DNA of 64,000 bases from Ghiorsea sp. (GTDB lineage: Bacteria; Pseudomonadota; Zetaproteobacteria; Mariprofundales; Mariprofundaceae), in the NCBI GenBank assembly GCA_027080505.1, contig JALWRX010000112.1, forward strand, positions 1-64,000, written 5' to 3'. Positions within the stretch are counted from its first letter, which is position 1; each line of letters starts with the position of its first letter. The position numbers were made by a program, and so were the translations under genes. The notes beneath the pieces were generated by a model. It saw only the letters and a program-made list of their open reading frames with translations, made no database searches and was not told the origin of the DNA. Of the stretch, positions 1 to 9,773 are shown piece after piece.

Positions 1-2
1 TT

Positions 3-236
3 GCACAAATCAACACCAACCAACTATGGTTATCTTTTGATAGTGAGCCTGACAAACTGATTGGTCCGATTACTTTACCTGATGCTATTTTGCAGCAGCT
101 TCGCGAGGGTGATGTGATTGATATTGAACTGGGGTTACGTGACGATGTATGGAATATCGTTGATGTTGGCCCTGTATATCCTGCCATTGTTTATGTTGCA
201 GCAGAAGAAATGACACTGCCTGACAAGCTCACATAA
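3..236 (+). CDS. C-terminal fragment of an uncharacterised protein (5' end outside window)
   Basis: Open frame from base 3 to the TAA at 234-236 (AQINTNQLWLSFDSEPDKLIGPITLP...MTLPDKLT*); family not recognised. Confidence 0.55.
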   Translation, partial: AQINTNQLWLSFDSEPDKLIGPITLPDAILQQLREGDVIDIELGLRDDVWNIVDVGPVYPAIVYVAAEEMTLPDKLT

Positions 237-414
237 GTTTATCATCAATACCTTAAACTATTAAACCCATAAGGATATAGTACTACCATTTAGTGCAAGC
301 CTACTAAGTAATAGCAGGAAAAAAATTCCCTGCTGTTGAACATTCATGCCAGAAGCCTGACACCACCAAAACAAATAGTTGTTTAGAAATAAAGACTTAA
401 GAAAAAAGCAACCT

Positions 415-430
415 TGGCATTAAACATGCT
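415..430 (+). promoter_or_regulatory. putative sigma-54 (-24/-12) promoter for the flagellar operon
   Basis: TGGCATTAAACATGCT matches TGGCAYR-N4-TTGCW at the GG(-24) and GC(-12) with correct spacing, 45 nt upstream of flgF. Confidence 0.55.
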
Positions 431-475
431 CTTTCTTCCATATACACAGTTTCAATCGTGCCCTAGGAGAAAAAT

Positions 476-1219
476 ATGCAACGTGGTTTCTTTATTGCAG
501 GTGTCGCAAGTACTATGGCTGAAAACCGCCTAGACAATATCACGCATAATCTCGCCAACGTAAACACTACAGGCTACAAAGCATCCCGCTCATCTTTCAA
601 AACCGTTTTATCCAACAATTTAATGGCAACAGGCAACAAAGAAAAAACACCTGCATCTTATTTAAGCATGGGGACACAATATATCGATACCAAAGCAGGA
701 ACCATTAAACAAACTAGCAACCCTTTAGACTTTGCTATCCTTGCCGAAGGCTATTTCCAAGTCGAACAGCCTGATGGCAGCGTAGCTTTAACGCGGGCCG
801 GTAATTTTCGCCTTGATGCAGATAGCAACCTTATTACCCAAAGTGGTTTGCCTGTTCTTGATGATTCAGGTGTACCCATCAACTTACCCAGCGGTGAAAT
901 TACAGGCAGCAATAGCGGTGCAATTTATGTCAACAATCAACAGGTTGCTCAACTGGCTTTGGTCAAAGTGATTGATGATAAACAACTGCAACAAAAAGAA
1001 GGTACACTTTTAATAACCAATGAAAGCAACCTTGAGCCCGCAGTTGGTGATGTTGTTGTGCAACACGGTGCACTCGAAGGCTCCAACGTCAACTCTGTGC
1101 TCGCTATGACCGAAATGGTCGCCACATTAAGAGCATACGAATCAACAATGAAAGTTGTTGAACAATACAATCAACTGGCAGGGCAGCTTAGCTCAAATGT
1201 CGGAAAAATTTCAGGTTAA
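476..1219 (+). CDS. flgF: flagellar basal-body rod protein FlgF
   Basis: N-terminal rod motif (ENRLDNITHNLANVNTTGYK) and C-terminal EMVATLRAYE; next to flgG. Confidence 0.93.
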   Translation: MQRGFFIAGVASTMAENRLDNITHNLANVNTTGYKASRSSFKTVLSNNLMATGNKEKTPASYLSMGTQYIDTKAGTIKQTSNPLDFAILAEGYFQVEQPDGSVALTRAGNFRLDADSNLITQSGLPVLDDSGVPINLPSGEITGSNSGAIYVNNQQVAQLALVKVIDDKQLQQKEGTLLITNESNLEPAVGDVVVQHGALEGSNVNSVLAMTEMVATLRAYESTMKVVEQYNQLAGQLSSNVGKISG

Positions 1220-1232
1220 GAGGTAAACTATT

Positions 1233-2021
1233 ATGATGCGTTCACTATGGACAGCCGCAACAGGCATGGCAGCACAAACCACCAACGTTGATGTGATTTC
1301 CAACAACCTTGCCAATGTTAATACCGCAGGTTTTAAGCGTGGTAGAGCCAACTTTCAAGATTTAATGTATCAACAAGTCAAAGCACCTGGTGCAGAATCT
1401 AGCGCTGCAGGCACCCAACTACCCTCGGGTATTCAAGTTGGTCTTGGCGTACAAACAGCAAGCATCGAATATGTATTTTCTGAGGGTAGCTTTCAACAAA
1501 CCAGCAACCCCCTAGACATTGCTATTCAAGGCAAAGGTTTCTTTCAGGTTTTATTGCCCAATGGTGAAACAGGGTACACACGCTCAGGCTCGTTTAATCG
1601 TGATGCACAGGGAACATTAGTAACATCCAGTGGCAACCCCATACAGCCTACGATTAGTATCCCAGCAGATGCTCTAAATATTCATGTTGGGCAAGATGGC
1701 ACTGTATCTGTAGAGCAACCAGGCTCTTTATCTACTGTTGTTGGTCAAATTCAAACCGTGGACTTCAGTAATCCCGCAGGCTTATCGCATTTAGGCAACT
1801 CTATTTTTCAAGCTACCAATTCTTCAGGGCAACCACTTACTGGCAACCCTGGTGAAAATGGTTTTGGTGGTTTGGGTCAAGGTATGCTGGAGATGTCCAA
1901 TGTGAATATGGTTGAAGAAATGGTCAATCTGATTGCAGGACAACGTGCATACGAAATGAACTCCAAATCCGTACAGGCTGCTGATGAAATGTTACAAACT
2001 GCCAATGGTTTGAAACGTTAA
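1233..2021 (+). CDS. flgG: flagellar basal-body rod protein FlgG
   Basis: [47 protein letters not shown] is characteristic of FlgG. Confidence 0.97.
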   Translation: MMRSLWTAATGMAAQTTNVDVISNNLANVNTAGFKRGRANFQDLMYQQVKAPGAESSAAGTQLPSGIQVGLGVQTASIEYVFSEGSFQQTSNPLDIAIQGKGFFQVLLPNGETGYTRSGSFNRDAQGTLVTSSGNPIQPTISIPADALNIHVGQDGTVSVEQPGSLSTVVGQIQTVDFSNPAGLSHLGNSIFQATNSSGQPLTGNPGENGFGGLGQGMLEMSNVNMVEEMVNLIAGQRAYEMNSKSVQAADEMLQTANGLKR

Positions 2022-2022
2022 T

Positions 2023-2721
2023 ATGAAAACGTTAGCTACTTTCTTCGTTATGTTGTTCATGACGCAAGGGCTACAGGCTGCTACCCCTGTACAACCCAGC
2101 ATCAACATCGAACTACAAAAGTCGCTAACGGCATTTTTTGCCGCCCAACCCAAGGCAAATGGTGCCATCGCCAAACTTGTCAAAGTTCAACATTGGCCGA
2201 ATATTCACGGAAGCGTGCGTTGGTCTTTACCCAACTTGCGTTTTTTACCCAAACGTGTGTCTTTAATTGCCGAGCAGGGGCATGGGAAAAGCCTAAGAAG
2301 ATGGTATGTATCCACCCAAGTTCACTGGGTTCGTCAAGTTGTCACAATGAAGCATGATATTTCGGCACGAACCGTGCTAGATAGAAGTATGTTACAAAAA
2401 GAATGGAAAGACATTGCAGGTTTACGCGGACAAACTTGGACAGACATCAATGATGTTATCGGTTTAAAAACACTACGCAATATGCGTAAAAATGATGTGG
2501 TGGTATCCAGTATTGTCAAACGCCCACCTCTCATCAAACGTGGTGACCATGTCACCATTTTGGTTAAAACCTCAGGTATTCAAGTGCGTGCTGAAGGTAT
2601 TGCCCTGAAATCAGGCAGCCGTGGTGATCGAATGTTGGTACAAAACATTCGCAGTAAACAAACACTACAAAGTATTGTGCAAGATGCACATACCGTCTCC
2701 ATTACAATGGGAGGTGCATAA
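2023..2721 (+). CDS. flgA: flagellar P-ring assembly chaperone FlgA
   Basis: Signal peptide, SAF-like C-terminal region (KRGDHVTILVKTSGIQVRAEGIALKSGSRGDRMLVQN), operon position. Confidence 0.93.
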   Translation: MKTLATFFVMLFMTQGLQAATPVQPSINIELQKSLTAFFAAQPKANGAIAKLVKVQHWPNIHGSVRWSLPNLRFLPKRVSLIAEQGHGKSLRRWYVSTQVHWVRQVVTMKHDISARTVLDRSMLQKEWKDIAGLRGQTWTDINDVIGLKTLRNMRKNDVVVSSIVKRPPLIKRGDHVTILVKTSGIQVRAEGIALKSGSRGDRMLVQNIRSKQTLQSIVQDAHTVSITMGGA

Positions 2722-3404
2722 TGCAAAAAATCATAACCGCCTTATTCTGCCTATTGGCACTACAAGCTTGTACAGCAACCAAGGCACAAGTCACAGAAGA
2801 TGTAAATAAGCCTATTGTCGATCAAGCGTTACAAGCTACTGATCACCATCAAAACCATACAGGCTCATTATGGAACAATAGTGGCTCAACCATGTTTACC
2901 GACCCCAAAGCCCATAGGGTAGGTGATTTGGTCATGGTATTGGTTCAAGAAAATGCCAGTGCCACTCGCACACTTGGCACGAAAAAAAGTAGAAAATCAC
3001 AACATAAATCTAGCCTTAGTGCCCTATTTGGACTGGAAAAAAGCATTGCCCCCAATTTTGACCCCAAAGTGGCCATGGATACCAGCAATGATAAAAGCTT
3101 TGCTGGCAGTGGCGAAACAACCAATACAGATTCACTCATTGCTTCAGTAACCTCTGTCGTCACAGAAGTTTACCCCAATGGTAATATGAAAATCATTGGT
3201 CGCCGCCAAGTAACCATCAACCAGCAACCTCAAGAGTTAACATTTACAGGTATTGTTCGTCCTTCTGATATTTCAGCGAACAATACCATTTTATCAGCAC
3301 AAGTTGCCCAAGCACATATCAGTTATGGTGGCGGCGGTTCATTGGCTGCAATGTCGGATGAAGGTTGGTTAGGGCAAACCTTGGATTTCATATGGCCATT
3401 TTAA
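2721..3404 (+). CDS. flgH: flagellar L-ring lipoprotein FlgH
   Basis: Lipobox LQAC; VRPSDISANNTILSAQVAQAHISYGGGG typical of FlgH. Confidence 0.96.
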   Translation: MQKIITALFCLLALQACTATKAQVTEDVNKPIVDQALQATDHHQNHTGSLWNNSGSTMFTDPKAHRVGDLVMVLVQENASATRTLGTKKSRKSQHKSSLSALFGLEKSIAPNFDPKVAMDTSNDKSFAGSGETTNTDSLIASVTSVVTEVYPNGNMKIIGRRQVTINQQPQELTFTGIVRPSDISANNTILSAQVAQAHISYGGGGSLAAMSDEGWLGQTLDFIWPF

Positions 3405-3415
3405 AGGATAACATC

Positions 3416-4507
3416 ATGAAAATAGTTATGGTATGCATCACATTATTGATGTTTTCCACATCCGTTTATGCCGAGCGCATCAAAGACCTTGCAGATATTG
3501 AAGGTGTGCGCTCCAATGCCTTGATTGGTTATGGTATCGTCGTCGGTCTCAATGGCACAGGTGACAAAGCCAACTCCTCACCATTCACCATCAGCAGTAT
3601 CACAGCCATGCTAGAACGTTTTGGTATCAATGTTCGTCCTGATATTTCCAAACTTAAACCCAAAAATATTGCCGCAGTTATGGTCACTGCCGAATTACCC
3701 GCATTTGCTCGCCCAGGGCAAAAATTGGATGTCACCATATCCAGCATGGGTGATTCTAAAAGCTTACGTGGTGGCACACTTTTAATCACACCATTAATGG
3801 GCGGTGATGGTCAAGTATATGCCGTGGCACAAGGCGGGTTATCTGTTGGTGGTTTTGCTGTCACAGGCAATGGTGGCAACACGGTTAAAAACCATCCGAC
3901 TGTAGGCAAAATACCCAATGGAGCCCGTATTGAAAAAGCTGCGCCTCGTGGTTTTTTTGCAGGGCAAGAAAAAGTAACCATTATGCTACGCAACCCCGAC
4001 TTTACCACTGTGCAACGTATGAAAAACATCATCAATAAACGCATGGGCAAAGGCATTGCCAAGGCTATTGATGCAGGTACGGTTGAAGTTTGGAATGTGA
4101 GTGGTGATGCCATTGCTTTGGTTGCAAAGCTTGAACAAATGGAGCTTCAAACCGATAGAGCAGCTATTGTGGTGGTTGATGAACGCACGGGTACCATTGT
4201 CATGGGGCAAGGTGTAACCATTGAAACCGTTGCTGTCTCCCATGGTAATATTAGTATCAATGTTACGGAAAGCCCAGATGTATCACAACCTTATGCCTTT
4301 TCTAAGGGTAGCACCGCCATTACGCCCAACACCAATATCCAAGTTGAAGAGGACTCCGCCAAACTTGTCGTCTTACCACGTCAGGTCACCTTGGCATCTT
4401 TGGTATCAGCGCTTAATACCGTTGGTGCATCACCCAGCGACTTGATTGCCGTGCTTCAAGCCATTAAGGCTGCTGGAGCATTGCATGCCGAATTAAGGAT
4501 TATGTAA
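3416..4507 (+). CDS. flgI: flagellar P-ring protein FlgI
   Basis: ERIKDLADIEGVRSNALIGYGIVVGLNGTGD; internal ATG at 3416 followed by a signal peptide preferred over track start 3365. Confidence 0.96.
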   Translation: MKIVMVCITLLMFSTSVYAERIKDLADIEGVRSNALIGYGIVVGLNGTGDKANSSPFTISSITAMLERFGINVRPDISKLKPKNIAAVMVTAELPAFARPGQKLDVTISSMGDSKSLRGGTLLITPLMGGDGQVYAVAQGGLSVGGFAVTGNGGNTVKNHPTVGKIPNGARIEKAAPRGFFAGQEKVTIMLRNPDFTTVQRMKNIINKRMGKGIAKAIDAGTVEVWNVSGDAIALVAKLEQMELQTDRAAIVVVDERTGTIVMGQGVTIETVAVSHGNISINVTESPDVSQPYAFSKGSTAITPNTNIQVEEDSAKLVVLPRQVTLASLVSALNTVGASPSDLIAVLQAIKAAGALHAELRIM

Positions 4508-4959
4508 TGCGTGATTTGGTCGAAACCGTTATTGGGCAGGTATTAAAAAAACAGCCCACCATGAAACCCTCCACTCCTGCACAACAACCTTTGGCATCAT
4601 TCAAAGGCAGTCATGTGCAACAGCCTGTGGAGGTTAAGGATGAAAAACTATGGGGCGTTTGCTGCCAATTTGAATCCATGTTTTTGCAACAAATGATGAG
4701 CGCCATGCGTAAAACAGTGCCTGAATCTGACTTTTTACCGCGTGGTTATGCTGATAGTGTCTATGACGGCATGATGGATCAAGCCATTGCAGAATCAGGC
4801 AGTAAACAAGCACCACTTGGTTTGGCAATGAATATGTACCGCCAACTGGAACGCGATGGACTAGGTTCGGATGCATCATCGATTCAAGAGATACAAAAAG
4901 CTACCGATAGTATTCATAAGATGGATATGGTCGATAATCCTAAATTAGGAGGTGTTTAA
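4507..4959 (+). CDS. flgJ: FlgJ-like rod-binding protein (rod-binding domain only)
   Basis: CCQFESMFLQQMMSAMRKTVPESD... rod-binding motif; 150 aa, no muramidase domain. Confidence 0.85.
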   Translation: MRDLVETVIGQVLKKQPTMKPSTPAQQPLASFKGSHVQQPVEVKDEKLWGVCCQFESMFLQQMMSAMRKTVPESDFLPRGYADSVYDGMMDQAIAESGSKQAPLGLAMNMYRQLERDGLGSDASSIQEIQKATDSIHKMDMVDNPKLGGV

Positions 4960-5237
4960 TGCGTATTCAAGGTTCATCTGCAACAAAAGCAGCTAGCAAA
5001 CCCAGTAAAAAAGCCAAAGCCTCCACAGCAAAAACCAGTGGTGATAGCGTGCAAGTATCGGATGCTGCGGGTTTACGCGAGCGCGCCAAAGTGATGTTGT
5101 CAGATATGCCAGATGTGCGTTTGGATCAAATTGAAGAAATACGTCATGCTTTAGAACAAGGTACATACCAAATGGATCACAAAGCTGTGTCCACCTACAT
5201 TGTTCGCAATGCATTGTCTGAGCACTCTTGGGGGTAA
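4959..5237 (+). CDS. flgM: anti-sigma-28 factor FlgM
   Basis: DSVQVSDAAGLRERAKVMLSDMPDVRLDQIEEIRHALEQGTYQMDHKAVSTYIVRNAL. Confidence 0.88.
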   Translation: MRIQGSSATKAASKPSKKAKASTAKTSGDSVQVSDAAGLRERAKVMLSDMPDVRLDQIEEIRHALEQGTYQMDHKAVSTYIVRNALSEHSWG

Positions 5238-5242
5238 GAACC

Positions 5243-5719
5243 ATGAATCATGCAACACCAGAGCACCACATCAGTCAAATGCCAGCCATGATACGGCAAA
5301 TTCTACAGGACATGAATACCTGCATCACAGAACAAGAAAATATTATTCTTGAAGAACGTGATGCCATGAAAGTATTTAATGCTACGGCTCTAACAGAGCT
5401 TGTTGAGCGTAGGGCACGCACACAAAGTATTCTCGATGAATTGGAAAGCAGGTGCCAACGTCTTATGGGGCTAAGCAATACTCAGCACACCATGGAATAT
5501 TTAATTGATGCCTATGCTGATGATGAAGCTGATATGCTGCAAAACATGCGCATTGAACTGATGCGCCGTATGCAAACCTTAGAAAAAGATCACATTGAGA
5601 ATCACTTACGCTTACGTGCAGCTTGGAATGTTACCACCAGTATTTTACAACATATTGGCGCAGTGGATGTACCCCAAACATATCAAAAAAATTATGCAAC
5701 TCAGCAGGCATCCAGATGA
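5243..5719 (+). CDS. flgN: FlgN-like flagellar chaperone
   Basis: Coiled-coil protein of FlgN size between flgM and flgK; start moved to ATG 5243. Confidence 0.75.
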   Translation: MNHATPEHHISQMPAMIRQILQDMNTCITEQENIILEERDAMKVFNATALTELVERRARTQSILDELESRCQRLMGLSNTQHTMEYLIDAYADDEADMLQNMRIELMRRMQTLEKDHIENHLRLRAAWNVTTSILQHIGAVDVPQTYQKNYATQQASR

Positions 5720-7452
5720 GTTTCGCATCTTTAAACATTGCCGCATCAAGCTTGCGCTCACAGCAAAAAGCCATTGATGTGTTGTCCCACAATATGGCGA
5801 ATGTGAATACCCCAGGTTATTCGCGGCAAAGCCCCAATATTGTCACGGCAAGCCCTGTAAGCATTGGCAACTTGAATTTGGGTCGTGGGGTAAACCTTAA
5901 TGACATACAACGCAGTGTTGACCCACTTATTAACAACGCTATGAGAGAAAACACTTCTCAATCAGCATATTGGAACACCATAACATCTGGGCTTACCACA
6001 GTAGAAAGCACATTTGGCAGCTTGGATAACACAGGTTTATCAGCAGCCGTAAATGATTATTTTTTAGCTTGGCAGCAACTTAGCAATAACCCCCAAGATG
6101 TAGCGCAAAAAAACAATGTACTCAATAAAAGTGAGACTTTAACCACGCAACTCAATCAAATGTACACCCAGCTTAGCAATGCTCAGCAAAGCTTAGACCA
6201 AGATATTAATCAGCAAATTGATGCTGCAAACCTTAAAATTGATGCCATTGCTTCTCTAAGCAATCAAATCAAAGCCCAAGAAGCTGCCCAGCAAGGTAAT
6301 TCCAGTGCAGCCAACGACTTGCGCGACCAACGCGATGAAGGCATTCGACAGCTAGCACAAATTATTCCTATTCAACAAGTCAACACCCAAGATGGCAATG
6401 TGCTCATTCAAACCAAAGGCGGTGATATGCTTACCCATGATGGTTCAGTACGCCACTTACAACGTGGTAATACCGCAGGAACAAATGGGTTCCGTGATAT
6501 TGTTATCCAAGGCAAAAATGCACCTGTTCAAGGTTTGGATACAGGGGGGTCATTGGGTGGTTTGCTGGCATTACGTGATGGTAACTTCCAAGGTTATATG
6601 GATGATTTAAATAGTTTTGCTGCCAACCTTGCCTACACCACCAATCAAATTCACAGCAGTGCAGGTGGTGGCACACGCGCCTCTGTGGTGCAATCAGGGC
6701 AAGGCGCTCTTAACCCTGCACTAGCATTAAATGATCCAAACCAAGGGGTTACCTTTGCAGGGCAAGTACAAGCAGGCAGCTTTAGTATGCATGTTTATGA
6801 TGCTACAGGCACGCCACTAACCCCCACCAGTGACTTTACGATTAACCTTGCCGCTGGTGCAACCATGAATGATGTTGTGACAGCGATTAATGCTTCAGGT
6901 TCTGGTGTTACAGCAAGTGTTGATGTTGCAGGTAGGCTAAACCTTGATGCAGGTGCAAACACCATGGCATTTTCTAATGATACCAGCAACTTCTTGGCAG
7001 CGTACGAAGTGAATAGCTTCTTTCATGGTGCTACAGCGGGAAACATTACAGTTTCACAACAAATTCAAAATAATGCTAGTGCTATCAATACAGGTTATAT
7101 TGCCCAAGGTAGCTCCTTAATCTTTGCTGGTGATAATACTGCAGCTATACAAATCATGAACCTGCAAGACCAAGCACTGAGTGTAGATGGAAGCCCTGCC
7201 GCAAGTTTACATAGCCGCATTTCAACACTGTCTTCCCAATATGGGCTTGATGTAGGGCTTGCCAATCAGCAAAGCGCTTACCGCCAAGCCGAAGCTGCTA
7301 GCCTTACCCAACAGCGTGATGCTGTGTCGGGTGTCAATGTAGATGAAGAGTTAATTGCCATGATGAAGTTTCAACGTGCTTATGAAGCTTCTGCCAAAGT
7401 GATTTCAACAAGCAACCAAATGATGGATTCATTAATGGGGATATTAAGATGA
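5716..7452 (+). CDS. flgK: flagellar hook-associated protein FlgK
   Basis: MSFASLNIAASSLRSQQKAIDVLSHNMANVNTPGYSRQ; C-terminal VDEELIAMMKFQRAYEASAKVIST; ATGA overlap with flgN. Confidence 0.95.
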   Translation: MSFASLNIAASSLRSQQKAIDVLSHNMANVNTPGYSRQSPNIVTASPVSIGNLNLGRGVNLNDIQRSVDPLINNAMRENTSQSAYWNTITSGLTTVESTFGSLDNTGLSAAVNDYFLAWQQLSNNPQDVAQKNNVLNKSETLTTQLNQMYTQLSNAQQSLDQDINQQIDAANLKIDAIASLSNQIKAQEAAQQGNSSAANDLRDQRDEGIRQLAQIIPIQQVNTQDGNVLIQTKGGDMLTHDGSVRHLQRGNTAGTNGFRDIVIQGKNAPVQGLDTGGSLGGLLALRDGNFQGYMDDLNSFAANLAYTTNQIHSSAGGGTRASVVQSGQGALNPALALNDPNQGVTFAGQVQAGSFSMHVYDATGTPLTPTSDFTINLAAGATMNDVVTAINASGSGVTASVDVAGRLNLDAGANTMAFSNDTSNFLAAYEVNSFFHGATAGNITVSQQIQNNASAINTGYIAQGSSLIFAGDNTAAIQIMNLQDQALSVDGSPAASLHSRISTLSSQYGLDVGLANQQSAYRQAEAASLTQQRDAVSGVNVDEELIAMMKFQRAYEASAKVISTSNQMMDSLMGILR

Positions 7453-8330
7453 GAGTAACCCAAAACCAAATGTACGATAGCCTGACTGTAGGCATCAACA
7501 AACAACTGAAAATCAAAAATGATGCCAATGCTGCCATTTCATCAGGTACACGTTTTCAACGCCCTGCCCAAGCAGGTTTAGATTATAAAATATCCTTAGA
7601 TTTACGCCATACCCAAAGCCAAATCAAAGGCAGTGTTGAAGCCTTATCTGTTGCAGATTCACGTTTATCCGCCAGCCAAACCATGTTGAATGACATCAGC
7701 AATGTATTAACACGCGCCCAAACAATTGCTGTACAACAAGCTTCCGCTCAAACTGGCTCAGGTGAACAACTTACTGCAGCAGTAGAAGTCCGTCATTTAT
7801 TAGATCAAGTCGCCAACTCAGCCAACCAAACATGGATGGGAGAAGCTTTATTTGCAGGCACAGATACTGGTGCAATAGCTTTTGTCCAAGATGCTACAGG
7901 TGCTTACCAGTACCAAGGCTCTAATCAAGACAGAACCGTTGCCGTAAATACCAACCAAAGCATTACCACCAATGTGCGCGGTGATGAGCCTGCATTCAGC
8001 AATACTTTTAATGCGCTACAATCTTTTATCACCGCATTGGAAACTGGTGATAGACAAGGTATTAGTGATGCCATTGGTAATATCACCTCTGCTACCAACG
8101 AAATTGTTGATTTGACCAGTCGTGTAGGTGGGCAAATTAATGCCATTCAAAACTATAAAACATCGTATGATGATATGAAGTTTGCCATTGATAAGCGGCT
8201 TAATGAGCATGAATCTGCAGATGTTGCAAAACTCGTGGTCGATATGCAAACCGCTGACATCGCACTGCAAGCATCTTACACCCAAATTGCCAATTTAAAA
8301 AATATGTCGCTCATTAATTATTTACGTTAA
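7449..8330 (+). CDS. flgL: flagellar hook-associated protein FlgL
   Basis: MRVTQNQMYDSLTVGINKQL flagellin-like N terminus; follows flgK with overlap. Confidence 0.93.
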   Translation: MRVTQNQMYDSLTVGINKQLKIKNDANAAISSGTRFQRPAQAGLDYKISLDLRHTQSQIKGSVEALSVADSRLSASQTMLNDISNVLTRAQTIAVQQASAQTGSGEQLTAAVEVRHLLDQVANSANQTWMGEALFAGTDTGAIAFVQDATGAYQYQGSNQDRTVAVNTNQSITTNVRGDEPAFSNTFNALQSFITALETGDRQGISDAIGNITSATNEIVDLTSRVGGQINAIQNYKTSYDDMKFAIDKRLNEHESADVAKLVVDMQTADIALQASYTQIANLKNMSLINYLR

Positions 8331-8358
8331 TGGATATATATAAAAGGAGCTACCAGCT

Positions 8359-8577
8359 ATGATGGTCATACGCCGAAAAGTTGGGCAGTCCATACGTATC
8401 AACGATGATATACGTCTTGTCATACTTGATATTCAAGATGGGCATATTATCCGCTTTGGTATTGAAGCTCCCGAAGATATAGCAGTCCATAGGTTAGAAA
8501 TTTATGAGCAAATCCAACAAGAAAACAAGGCAGCCATAGCAGGTGATGCACTAGCTTGGCTCAAGCAAGGTGAATAA
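8359..8577 (+). CDS. csrA: carbon storage regulator CsrA
   Basis: IRRKVGQSIRINDDIRLVILDIQDGHIIRFGIEAPEDIAVHRLEIYEQIQQEN. Confidence 0.96.
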   Translation: MMVIRRKVGQSIRINDDIRLVILDIQDGHIIRFGIEAPEDIAVHRLEIYEQIQQENKAAIAGDALAWLKQGE

Positions 8578-8578
8578 T

Positions 8579-9016
8579 ATGACAGCAATCACTTCTCCCC
8601 TTCAACCTACTGCTCAACCCTCCACCATACGTGAGTTTTCATTTCCTAGGGGGTTAGCGGGATTCCCTGATGCATCTCGTTTTGCTTTTATTTATGAAGG
8701 CAAAGGTAATATGCTTTGTATGCAATCTTTAGAGTATGAAGAAGCATCCTTTATTGTAACCCCTTGGGATACCACCCGCTTGGGTGAACCGCCAGCATTA
8801 AGCAAAGAACAGCGCACCTGCCTTAAACTTGATCAAGGCGACCATATCATGTGGATGCTCGTGCTTAACCCCTTTGCTGATAAAACTTGGGTTACCGCCA
8901 ACCTCAAAGCACCCATTGCTATCAATGAAAAGCAACTCATGGGTTTACAGTGCATTCGTAACGATGCTGATTTAGAGCTTCGCTACCCTTGGATGGAACA
9001 ACCTAGCCTTACGTAG
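8579..9016 (+). CDS. fliW: flagellar assembly factor FliW
   Basis: FPRGLAGFPDASRFAFIY... WVTANLKAPIAINEKQLMGLQ; overlaps the end of csrA. Confidence 0.9.
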   Translation: MTAITSPLQPTAQPSTIREFSFPRGLAGFPDASRFAFIYEGKGNMLCMQSLEYEEASFIVTPWDTTRLGEPPALSKEQRTCLKLDQGDHIMWMLVLNPFADKTWVTANLKAPIAINEKQLMGLQCIRNDADLELRYPWMEQPSLT

Positions 9017-9596
9017 ACCTTGCATGAAACTGCAAACTTATATGCCCGTTATCCACCGTTAAGCGGCTCCAGCAAGCATAAGGCATAGACAAGTGTCTTG
9101 TGCTTACAATGGGTGCTTGTAAAGCATGGGCAATCAACATACGAATCGAGCCCGAATGCGCTACCAGCAACACATGACCTTGCTCATACTCTTGAATCAA
9201 ATGATGCAAGAAAACTTGTGTGCGCTTGGCAAAGTCTAACATGGATTCACCATTGGGCGGTGTCATTTGTGTGGGGTCTTGTCGCCATGCTTGCAACATA
9301 CCTGGGTATGCGTATTCAATCTGTTCTGCTGTCATCCCTTCCCAATCACCATAAGATAATTCTTGAATCGCAGGCTCAACCACACAAGAGATACCTGCTT
9401 GTGCCGCCCAAGATGTTGCAGGCTCAGCACAACGAGACAATGGTGAGCAGATAATCGTATCCACCTCATCTCGCAACTGTTGCCACACATCATCCATAGC
9501 TTTTCGCCCTGCTTGCGTTAAAGCCTCATCCAAAGCTCCCCTGTATTTTACCCCTCCTTGCAAGGCTCCATGGCGCAATAAATCAATGGTTAACAT
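9009..9596 (-). CDS. histidine phosphatase superfamily protein (alpha-ribazole phosphatase-like)
   Basis: LLRHGALQGG, SPLSRC, ELSYGDWEGM, VAHSGSIRML motifs; start at ATG 9596 preferred over track 9719. Confidence 0.82.
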   Translation of the reverse strand: MLTIDLLRHGALQGGVKYRGALDEALTQAGRKAMDDVWQQLRDEVDTIICSPLSRCAEPATSWAAQAGISCVVEPAIQELSYGDWEGMTAEQIEYAYPGMLQAWRQDPTQMTPPNGESMLDFAKRTQVFLHHLIQEYEQGHVLLVAHSGSIRMLIAHALQAPIVSTRHLSMPYACWSRLTVDNGHISLQFHARST

Positions 9597-9692
9597 AACC
9601 TTCCTCTTTACCCTTACATCGGCTATTAATAGATGAGGTAAACATATACCAACCTTATTCACTTGCAAAATATACGGTAAAAGCTTGAAATA

Positions 9693-9708
9693 TGGCAGTA
9701 TATTTGCT
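9693..9708 (+). promoter_or_regulatory. putative sigma-54 promoter upstream of the ExeA-like ATPase
   Basis: TGGCAGTATATTTGCT: TGGCA and TTGCT elements with consensus GG-N10-GC spacing. Confidence 0.6.
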
Positions 9709-9773
9709 TGATTATGCAATGTTCGTGTATGTTAGCCCGTGCTAAAGCATGATGTTTTGCAAAGGAGTTGGAT

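Noticed and set aside
296-345. Possible terminator hairpin AGCAGG...CCTGCT upstream of flgF
   Set aside because: Short stem and no T-run; insufficient support
2621-2809. Small plus ORF across the flgA/flgH boundary
   Set aside because: Frame-shifted overlap with two well-supported flagellar genes
5623-5715. N-terminal extension of FlgK in the track
   Set aside because: Overlaps flgN; conserved FlgK sequence begins at ATG 5716 (MSFASLNIAAS)
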